A DNA stretch of 64,000 nucleotides, taken from the IMG/VR virus record IMGVR_UViG_3300046000_006661, positions 1 to 64,000 of that record. The stretch is one strand, 5' to 3'. The notes under the pieces were generated by a model. The model was not told where the DNA came from and ran no database searches. It saw nothing but the letters and a program-made list of their open reading frames with translations. A program made the translations under genes and the position numbers. Shown here piece by piece: positions 58,389 to 64,000 of this stretch. The stretch's first letter is position 1, and each line of letters begins with the position of its first letter. The DNA is from a virus.

Positions 58389-59504
58389 ATGGCAAGAAAT
58401 CGAATCATTTATCAATCGGAAGGCGTATATATCAGCAAAGAAGCTACCTCTACTGGCAGCGGTGATCACGCCCAGCTTTCTCGCGTACAATCCGCGAACT
58501 ACAATTTCAACATTGCTCGTCAGGATGTTAACCAATACGGTGAGTTGGCTCGTATCGACTCTATCGTTCTGGAATCTCCTACTGTGTCGATGGATATGAG
58601 CTACTACATCACTGATGGTCGAAATGAAGCCGCTCTTGGTTTCTATGTTCCCACTGGCACTCAAACTCAGTCTCAGTTCCCATCTGGTCACATTGTAGAC
58701 GGAAGTGGAAGAAATCTTTATATCGTAACCAGTAACGAAGGTACCGACCTTAACAACTTTGATGGCGCATCTAGCTTGAGTGGTAAAGGTTGCATCGGCG
58801 TTGGCAATGCTTATCTTACCGATTACTCAATTGAGTTGGCTGTTGGCAGCATTCCTACCGCAACTGTTAGCTTCGAAGGCTCCAACATGAATGCATTCAC
58901 ATTCAGCGGAACTAATTCAGGAACTTCTGTTGCGATCAATCAAGAATCTGGAACTGCACTTAATTCTGTTATTCGCTTGAAAGAACCCGATAGCTTTACT
59001 GGAGCTGCTGTGGTTACTGCTCTTCGTCCTGGTGACGTTACCATTAACTTTGGCACTTGGGGAACTGGCGGTTTGATTTCTAAACTCGGTGGCACTGATG
59101 GTGCGCACATTCAAAGCGCAAGCTTGTCTCTTCCTCTTGGTAGAACTCCAATTGAGCGACTTGGTTCTAAATTCGCTTTTGCGCGTGTTGTTGACTTCCC
59201 AGTTACCGCTACTCTTACTTTGAATGGCGTACAAAACGAAGTTGCTGGTGGCAACTTGGTTGATTTGGTCAATGCAAATCCCAAGCAAGACATCACAATT
59301 TCGGTCAAGAAGCCAGGAACTAACACTAATGAGCTTGCTGTTGTATACGTTATCAAACGTGCGCAGCTTGATTCTGCTAGTGTTTCTAGCTCGATTGGTT
59401 CAAACAAAACTGCTGACTTTACATTCACAACTCAAATCGGTGGTGCTAACGACACAGACAACGGTATTCAGATGAGCGGGAGCTTTACAACAGCCCCTTT
59501 TTAA
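58389..59504 (+). CDS. Tail tube-like major structural protein (short form; frameshift form ends at 59572)
   Basis: This beta-rich protein of 371 residues shares the tail tube paralogue core YLTDYSIELAVGSIPTATVS with the proteins at 40245-41405 and 42346-43134. The short form ends SFTTAPF-stop (59502-59504). The last codons contain CCCTTTT (59495-59501), read as C-CCT-TTT, a canonical X-XXY-YYZ slippery site. A -1 shift adds 23 residues ending PTYISSFDIVGALS at stop 59570-59572. That tail matches the in-frame tail PSTYISSFDIVGAFA of the 40245-41405 paralogue. The major tube subunit is probably the short form, with a minor long form in the tail; the ratio is unknown. Confidence 0.85.
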   Translation: MARNRIIYQSEGVYISKEATSTGSGDHAQLSRVQSANYNFNIARQDVNQYGELARIDSIVLESPTVSMDMSYYITDGRNEAALGFYVPTGTQTQSQFPSGHIVDGSGRNLYIVTSNEGTDLNNFDGASSLSGKGCIGVGNAYLTDYSIELAVGSIPTATVSFEGSNMNAFTFSGTNSGTSVAINQESGTALNSVIRLKEPDSFTGAAVVTALRPGDVTINFGTWGTGGLISKLGGTDGAHIQSASLSLPLGRTPIERLGSKFAFARVVDFPVTATLTLNGVQNEVAGGNLVDLVNANPKQDITISVKKPGTNTNELAVVYVIKRAQLDSASVSSSIGSNKTADFTFTTQIGGANDTDNGIQMSGSFTTAPF

Positions 59505-59572
59505 GTAGCCCTTCTGAACCTCCTGCTCCAACTTATATTAGTTCATTTGATATTGTTGGTGCGCTTTCATAA
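59495..59572 (+). other. Programmed -1 ribosomal frameshift signal and extension reading frame
   Basis: The slippery heptamer CCCTTTT occupies 59495-59501; the zero-frame stop TAA follows at 59502. The -1 frame runs CCC-TTT-TTA-AGT-AGC to TAA at 59570-59572. A stem can form 4 nt downstream: 59506-59518 (TAGCCCTTCTGAA) pairs exactly with 59624-59636 (TTCAGAAGGGCTA). Part of 59516-59523 could instead pair with the terminator's left arm, giving competing folds. The conserved paralogue tail supports real use; expression has not been shown. Confidence 0.75.
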
Positions 59573-59593
59573 AAATTAAAAAAAAAAAAAAAA

Positions 59594-59622
59594 GGGGGTT
59601 CTGAAAACAGAACCTCCTTTTT
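59594..59622 (+). terminator. Rho-independent terminator after the tail tube gene
   Basis: GGGGGTTCTG (59594-59603), loop AAAA, and CAGAACCTCC (59608-59617) form a 10-bp stem with one G.T pair, followed by five T. It lies inside the 13-bp inverted repeat 59506-59518/59624-59636, so termination would remove the distal frameshift stem arm; readthrough transcripts would keep it. Confidence 0.75.
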
Positions 59623-59664
59623 ATTCAGAAGGGCTAAAAAAACAAAACAAAACAAAATAAAAAT

Positions 59665-60645
59665 ATGCCAAGATACATAGATTACGAAACATTTATAACT
59701 CCTAGTGGAGCCTTACCAGTTGCTCCAATTCAACCATACGAATATGCTTCCATTTACAATGGAATTAGCGATTTATTAATAAACGATGGAATAATTACAT
59801 TTACTGGCTTGCCAACTGGTATTGTTGTAGCTACACCAGAATCAAGCACAGCGCCATTTGATCAAGTTTTTGTTGATCTTGAGGATGCTGACGATTTCGT
59901 AACACTAAATTTAAATGGAAACTACTGGAGCGGCAGTGCTATTGATAGTGGCGGCGAAGGCATAATATGTTCATATACTTCTGGAGGATTTTGGGCCATG
60001 GCACTTTATGATGGCGTAGAGCTGTATAGTATTATCCATACTGGAGATGGCGACCCTAATTCCTCTATATTGGATATTTCATTTAATCCGCTACAATCAG
60101 AATTACTAGAAAATCCTATTAATTTCGCTCCAGGACAAGAGGCTCCCATTAATTTAGTTCCAGGAGCTACTTATCAATTTGATGGTGACTCGTCCAGTAT
60201 TACTGTTCCGATTCAATTTAATCAAACTAGAAATGCTAGTTGGTATCTAGCACAAGTCAATAGATTCGGAGGCGTTTCTTATGGGCAATTAAATATTTCT
60301 GGAGTGGCATTTACAGGTGGCAGTTATCAAACTGTTACAATTCCATCGAAATCTGCTGGTGCTACACAGCTATATAATGTAAAATGGCTCAATGGTCAAT
60401 TAACACTAACATCAGGAGCTGGACAAATGGCTCCAGACCCATTCGCAAATTTTAATTATGGAGTAGGAAATAATGTCTCCGCAATAATTCCAAACGAGAT
60501 AATGAGCAGCTATAGCATTATATCTAGTAATACTGGGAATAGTGGAACAGCTTCTATTCAAATCAATAATGCGCAACAATTTAGCGACCTGCCCTTGCCG
60601 CTTAGAAAGTTGCATGTTGTCTTTGACATTGCCGAGGATCTATAA
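59665..60645 (+). CDS. Hypothetical structural protein, 326 residues
   Basis: This beta-rich, Ser/Gly/Asn-rich protein has little helix (YASIYNGISDLLINDGIITF, SYTSGGFWAMALYDGVELYS, SSITVPIQFNQTRNASWYLA). It carries no enzyme motif or signal peptide. It follows the tail tube terminator and precedes a strong terminator, so it may be expressed as its own unit. A virion role such as tail decoration or an adhesin is likely from composition, but no family was recognised. Confidence 0.55.
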   Translation: MPRYIDYETFITPSGALPVAPIQPYEYASIYNGISDLLINDGIITFTGLPTGIVVATPESSTAPFDQVFVDLEDADDFVTLNLNGNYWSGSAIDSGGEGIICSYTSGGFWAMALYDGVELYSIIHTGDGDPNSSILDISFNPLQSELLENPINFAPGQEAPINLVPGATYQFDGDSSSITVPIQFNQTRNASWYLAQVNRFGGVSYGQLNISGVAFTGGSYQTVTIPSKSAGATQLYNVKWLNGQLTLTSGAGQMAPDPFANFNYGVGNNVSAIIPNEIMSSYSIISSNTGNSGTASIQINNAQQFSDLPLPLRKLHVVFDIAEDL

Positions 60646-60651
60646 ACCACT

Positions 60652-60680
60652 AAAAAGGCGCTGTGAAAACAGCGCCTTTT
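60652..60680. terminator. Bidirectional rho-independent terminator
   Basis: AAAAGGCGCTGT (60653-60664), loop GAAA, and ACAGCGCCTTTT (60669-60680) make a 12-bp perfect stem with A- and T-runs on both sides. It lies between convergent genes ending at 60645 (+) and 60702 (-), stopping both transcripts. Confidence 0.9.
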
Positions 60681-60701
60681 CTGTTTCTACATCTTTCTTT
60701 T

Positions 60702-61181
60702 TTACAGAAAGCTATTGTAATCAGCAATGGTTAATACGCCATCAGTTTCCAATCCGCCCAACTGTAAAGGCTCAGACTGATACATATTATACTGATGAGC
60801 GAGCTTGTCGATCTTAGTTTCACAATCATCCGACAAAGACTTGTATACTTTTGATACTTCGTTCTTGTTGGTGAATGTAACAGAGCTGTTGCCATCTCTT
60901 AGCGAAAGAATATCTGAGCCATCTGTGTTTCCCACTAATCCTTTCAATGCATTGCGCGATTGTTTGCGGTAATAGTTCGCCATATACATCTCCTTATAGA
61001 TAGCCTGAGACTCTTGATCTAGTGGAGCATTAACTCCGCTGTAAGATGTATTGATGCGCGTATTTAATAGCCCCAAATTAGCGCCAAGCCATGCTTCAAT
61101 GTAAGAACGTGGCACAATGCCAGTATCACCATCGAATTCCGTCTGAAATATTTTGGTTGCTAAACCACTTAATGTACTCAT
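60702..61181 (-). CDS. Putative head-tail connector protein
   Basis: The 159 residues include helices typical of connector proteins (SYIEAWLGANLGLLNTRINT, SQAIYKEMYMANYYRKQSRN) and a C-terminal part (NEVSKVYKSLSDDCETKIDK). It is the last gene of the leftward head cluster and follows a 151-residue protein by 14 bases. Head completion proteins of similar size lie after the capsid gene in many phages. No family match is certain; it ends at the bidirectional terminator. Confidence 0.55.
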   Translation of the reverse strand: MSTLSGLATKIFQTEFDGDTGIVPRSYIEAWLGANLGLLNTRINTSYSGVNAPLDQESQAIYKEMYMANYYRKQSRNALKGLVGNTDGSDILSLRDGNSSVTFTNKNEVSKVYKSLSDDCETKIDKLAHQYNMYQSEPLQLGGLETDGVLTIADYNSFL

Positions 61182-61195
61182 GTATTCTTTTACAC

Positions 61196-61651
61196 TTAGT
61201 TATTGAGCAGCTTCAATAATTCTTTATGCTTGGGATTGTTGTGGTCGATAACAAACGACTGCACAGCAGTAGGCATAATGTTGCGGCGACTATTGCGTGT
61301 GTAAGCAGTAAACTCTCTAATAAGACTCTTCTTCAATACAGGCTTTTCGTGGTATGGATTTGTGCCAATCTTGAGAGCAAGTTTCTGCATATCAGAAAGA
61401 GACATTTCCGCGAGATTCTGTTCAAAGATTTCCAACTCATTTGTGCCGAATGGACTGATTTCACTCACGCCCAACATAACTTCCAACTTGCGCATTTTAT
61501 CTGTAAATTCTGGAGTACCAACTAAGCCAGATGCTTTCATTTCTTCAATTTCTTGAATTAGTGTTCTTTTTGGGGCGCTGGCAATTGATTCAGACACAGG
61601 CTCTTGAATCATTCCATTGGTTTCTTCTACTATTTTTTTCTTTCTAGCCAT
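61196..61651 (-). CDS. Hypothetical head-module protein, 151 residues
   Basis: The N-terminus is Lys-rich (MARKKKIVEETNGM); the middle is helical (TLIQEIEEMKASGLVGTPEF, EIFEQNLAEMSLSDMQKLAL), with a basic end (LIREFTAYTRNSRRNI). It lies after the capsid terminator, so it is expected at lower expression than the capsid. I do not recognise a domain. It may help connect or package in the head, which is inferred only from position. Confidence 0.5.
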   Translation of the reverse strand: MARKKKIVEETNGMIQEPVSESIASAPKRTLIQEIEEMKASGLVGTPEFTDKMRKLEVMLGVSEISPFGTNELEIFEQNLAEMSLSDMQKLALKIGTNPYHEKPVLKKSLIREFTAYTRNSRRNIMPTAVQSFVIDHNNPKHKELLKLLNN

Positions 61652-61685
61652 ACTTTATGGTAACATTTAAATATTAATTTTAAGC

Positions 61686-61731
61686 AAAAAAATACCCACC
61701 CTGGTTCGCATCGTTGAGAGGCGTGGTGGGT
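61686..61731 (-). terminator. Leftward terminator after the capsid gene
   Basis: ACCCACC (61694-61700) pairs with GGTGGGT (61725-61731) around a 24-base loop, and the A-run at 61686-61692 gives a U-run on the leftward strand. A second inverted repeat (GGTTCGC at 61703 and GCGAACC near 61752) offers a competing fold. It would let the highly expressed capsid message end before the lower-expressed 61196-61651 gene. Confidence 0.65.
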
Positions 61732-61771
61732 TTTTTGAAAGCTGGGAGGCGAACCCCCCAGCCTGAATCTA

Positions 61772-62914
61772 TTAGGCGAGACCCGTAATGATCTTGCCAA
61801 CCAGAGCGCGAGTGTCAAGCACCATGCGACCTTCTTCCATCGAGCCGAAGTAGCCGATTTTCTTCTGACGAACGCTGTATTGGTCATCAGCAGTCAGAGA
61901 GAACTCCGAACCATTTTCCGAATCGACAGCAACAGCACGGATCAGAGACTCACGACCACGATCAAGACCGATGATGATCTCTTCATTAGTACCATCAAAT
62001 GCAGAGGTGACTGTTCCAGCAGTATTTGTATACTGAGTGTTGCCAGCAACAGTATCGAAGATAGTGTTGAAGCGTTGACCACGACCAAGCTCATTGATTT
62101 CCATGATAGCCACACCATAAAACTCAGGAATGCCTGCGGAGTTATAGATAGCAGTTCTCATGTCTTCAGGAGCAGCGATACCATCGGCAGGAGAGCCACC
62201 AGCAGGTGAACCTTTGGTATTGATTGGATTGTAAGCCATAGCGCGAAGCTCTTGAACAACTTCAGGAGAAACGATGATGTCGGTAAGACCACGACCTTGA
62301 CGAGCATCTGGAGTACCACCAACCCAAGAAGTGTTGATACGCTTAGCGAGAGTGAACAATTCGTTCAAATCTGCCAAGAGGAAACGACCAGCGGTGTTGC
62401 CACGTTGAACGTGTCGCTTGCTGTTGGTTTGAGCATTGGCGAGAGCGCCAAGCAACAGGTTTGCAGAAGTCTTCTCTTGCTTCAGAAGGATTTCTTGAGC
62501 AAGGCGAGTGAAGGTTTTGCTGATTACATCCAAGCGGCTCTTAGCAGCATAGCGCTTATCGAAGCTCAATGCGGAGTCAAGAGTGTAGGTGTGAATCTTC
62601 ATTTCAGAAACAGTAGGAAGCACTTGGTTCTGAGGAAGACCGCCAGCAGCGCTTTGGCTGTAAACTTCGATATAGTCTTCAGCGTTGACATCATAATAGA
62701 GGTCAAGCGGAATGCTAGGATTGTCATCGGCATTGAATTGAAGAGTAGTGAACAAGTTGCTCAACGTAGGAGCGTTATTGATCACTTCAGCCAACACAGG
62801 ACCGATGAACTCAGCGAGTGCAACTTGAGCTTCGGTCGCGATAGCGCGATTTTTCGAAGCCATAGCTTTTACAAGCTCGATTTGTTCAGGAGTTCTTTTA
62901 AGGGTAATTTTCAT
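61772..62914 (-). CDS. Major capsid protein (HK97 fold)
   Basis: The 380 residues match the HK97-type capsid pattern: a helical N-arm (TPEQIELVKAMASKNRAIAT) and E-loop-like region (PSIPLDLYYDVNAEDYIEVY), the spine helix (SRLDVISKTFTRLAQEILLK), the P-domain (GRGLTDIIVSPEVVQELRAM) and C-terminal strands (DQYSVRQKKIGYFGSMEEGR). No cleavage site is evident near the N-terminus. It is followed by a terminator and preceded by the decoration and scaffold genes, the usual head order. Confidence 0.9.
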   Translation of the reverse strand: MKITLKRTPEQIELVKAMASKNRAIATEAQVALAEFIGPVLAEVINNAPTLSNLFTTLQFNADDNPSIPLDLYYDVNAEDYIEVYSQSAAGGLPQNQVLPTVSEMKIHTYTLDSALSFDKRYAAKSRLDVISKTFTRLAQEILLKQEKTSANLLLGALANAQTNSKRHVQRGNTAGRFLLADLNELFTLAKRINTSWVGGTPDARQGRGLTDIIVSPEVVQELRAMAYNPINTKGSPAGGSPADGIAAPEDMRTAIYNSAGIPEFYGVAIMEINELGRGQRFNTIFDTVAGNTQYTNTAGTVTSAFDGTNEEIIIGLDRGRESLIRAVAVDSENGSEFSLTADDQYSVRQKKIGYFGSMEEGRMVLDTRALVGKIITGLA

Positions 62915-62937
62915 GTGATTATTTTTCTAAGTTAAAA

Positions 62938-63573
62938 TTAGAGACCCAAGAAAACGATGGCATACGAGCCAGTCAAAGGATCTGAAAGATTTGCGGTTGA
63001 AACGGTAGCTGTGCGCGAGCCAGTAGCCAAAACCGTGCCGACTTTCTGGGTATCGCTGTTAGCGCAACCAGTAACTTTACCGCTAACGCCGCTAGGAAGT
63101 TTGAAACCAGAACCAATTGCTGGAACGGAGCCAGCGAAAGCAGAAGCAGCAAGGGTGAATACACCACGGCTAGCAACAGGAACCGCTTGACCAGGAAGCA
63201 TACACATCAACTCTTCAGCTTTTTGTGGGTAGTAGAGAAGCTTCTCACCGTTTTCGTCAGTCTTTGCAGTTTGACGAAGAGTAATGCCAAGAAGAGCATC
63301 GCCCGAAGTCGCAGGTTTCAGCGAGAGGGAAACGCGAGGATATTGGTTAACTCCAACGTGTGGGTAATTGGTTTTGCCGAGATAGGAGTCGTAAGCGCTG
63401 TCATACACGATAGTATCGAGATTGAGGTTGCCAGATTCCACGGTAACGAAAACGCCAGCATCGCCATTGTCGCTGCTAGTAACGGATTCATTAATGAATC
63501 CAGTACCCATAGCGAACATGTTGATAACATCAGTTTCGTTATACTGTCTGAATGGTAGTGTTCTAAGTGCCAT
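62938..63573 (-). CDS. Putative capsid decoration protein
   Basis: A beta-rich, Gly/Ser-rich protein of 211 residues sits immediately before the capsid gene. Segments include TGFINESVTSSDNGDAGVFV, YPHVGVNQYPRVSLSLKPAT, LPSGVSGKVTGCANSDTQKV and a final SYAIVFLGL. Decoration proteins of this size are often encoded next to the capsid. No specific family is recognised and no catalytic residues are seen. Its product is probably abundant. Confidence 0.6.
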   Translation of the reverse strand: MALRTLPFRQYNETDVINMFAMGTGFINESVTSSDNGDAGVFVTVESGNLNLDTIVYDSAYDSYLGKTNYPHVGVNQYPRVSLSLKPATSGDALLGITLRQTAKTDENGEKLLYYPQKAEELMCMLPGQAVPVASRGVFTLAASAFAGSVPAIGSGFKLPSGVSGKVTGCANSDTQKVGTVLATGSRTATVSTANLSDPLTGSYAIVFLGL

Positions 63574-63605
63574 ATATTTTGTTTATTAGATTGTTTTTGT
63601 TTAAA

Positions 63606-64000
63606 TTAGGAGATTACAATGTTTTCTCTGCTAAATGCATTAGCAAATTTTTCTTTGAAAGAGACGGGTTTTTGCGATTGAGCTTCGTTGTTGTTTGGAA
63701 GAGTGGTTTCGGAAGCTTTAGCATTGTCAAGAGCTTCTTGAGCCAGCTCTTCTGCGGTTTTGGTTTCAGAAGCATTCGAAACGGAAATTTTCTTAGCGAC
63801 TTCTTCGTCAATACGAGCTTGAATTTGTTTTTCGAAAGCTGCTTTAGCTTCTTTGTTTTTGTGTTTCCACATAACGGCAAGCTTTTCTTGATAAGAAGCA
63901 AAAGCTTCTTCGGTAGCAGCAAGTTCTTTAAGATCAGAAGCCAAAACTTTGCGATCTTCGTCGTCAAGCTCATAGCCTTGGTCGATTACTTCCATACGGG
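63606..64000 (-). CDS. Putative scaffold/prohead core protein, C-terminal part (partial at right edge)
   Basis: The frame stays open to the window edge (codon CGT before the visible Met at 63995), so this is likely the end of a longer protein. What is seen is acidic and helical: DEDRKVLASDLKELAATEEA, KNKEAKAAFEKQIQARIDEE, AEELAQEALDNAKASETT. Coiled-coil helices and an acidic tail fit a capsid scaffold, and it lies directly before decoration and capsid genes. A prohead protease could be fused further upstream, outside the window. Confidence 0.6.
   Translation of the reverse strand, partial: RMEVIDQGYELDDEDRKVLASDLKELAATEEAFASYQEKLAVMWKHKNKEAKAAFEKQIQARIDEEVAKKISVSNASETKTAEELAQEALDNAKASETTLPNNNEAQSQKPVSFKEKFANAFSRENIVIS

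Noticed and set aside
62252-62935. A 227-codon rightward frame opposite the capsid gene
   Set aside because: It lies entirely antisense to a confident major capsid gene, has no recognisable domain, and its sequence reflects capsid codon use. It is a shadow frame.
1-64000. Prophage or lysogeny module
   Set aside because: No integrase, CI-like repressor or attachment-site repeat is visible in the window, though genes outside it cannot be excluded.

Overview
This window is part of the genome of a large tailed phage (Caudoviricetes). It carries an HK97-type head module, a long-tail module with a 3724-residue tape measure protein, a replication and recombination set, nucleotide metabolism genes and many glycosyltransferases, packed tightly in alternating strand blocks. 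There is no integrase, rRNA, CRISPR array or recognisable tRNA. The DNA is AT-rich by eye. Almost none of the inspected starts has a Shine-Dalgarno sequence; starts are preceded by A/T-rich DNA or by ATGA/TAATG overlaps. That suggests a host group that does not depend on SD pairing (Bacteroidota, Cyanobacteria and Verrucomicrobia are possibilities), but the host cannot be named from this sequence. Two good TTGACA/TATAAT-type promoters are visible.

Layout. 1-1008 (+): end of a large tail protein. 1005-5880 (-): a 52-residue protein, an acetyltransferase, a possible annealing protein, a GT4 glycosyltransferase with a zinc ribbon and half a GT9 domain, the other GT9 half in the next gene, and a possible ssDNA-binding protein. 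5934-14451 (+): an unknown protein, a SET-domain protein, and fibre/adhesin genes including a long beta-propeller protein. 14463-36028 (-): a kinase-like protein, a ClpA-like unfoldase, the DNA polymerase as three separate proteins (PHP, exonuclease, polymerase core), a nuclease, primase, helicase, a second nuclease, RecA, a sugar/glycosyltransferase cluster and ribonucleotide reductase. 36029-36433: a non-coding hub with divergent promoters and palindromes. 36434-40239 (+): dUTPase, dNMP kinase, sigma factor, SSB, a glycosyltransferase. 40245-56381 (-): tail tip, two tail-tube-like proteins, tape measure and candidate tail chaperones. 56423-60645 (+): neck proteins and the main tail-tube-like protein. 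60702-64000 (-): connectors, major capsid, a putative decoration protein and a putative scaffold.

How the genes work together. The leftward block is the DNA-processing machine: DnaB-like helicase, primase, polymerase with separate PHP and proofreading subunits, RecA and nucleases, supplied by NrdA/NrdB, dUTPase and dNMP kinase and served by the SSB. No sliding clamp or loader is visible here. The sigma factor could redirect host RNA polymerase. GDP-mannose dehydratase with GT11- and GT6-like enzymes suggests fucosylated, ABO-like glycans; at least eight glycosyltransferase genes point to modification of the virion, the DNA or the host surface.

Most interesting observations: a programmed -1 frameshift signal (CCCTTTT followed by a long stem) at the end of the main tail-tube gene, which would add a C-terminal tail nearly identical to that of its paralogue; a replicative polymerase split into three overlapping genes in PolC-like domain order; a tape measure protein with about ten GGFIPNFA-like motifs separating globular inserts, two of which look like PD-(D/E)XK nuclease folds; and a ClpA-like ATPase that keeps a ClpP-loop-like MGF tripeptide.
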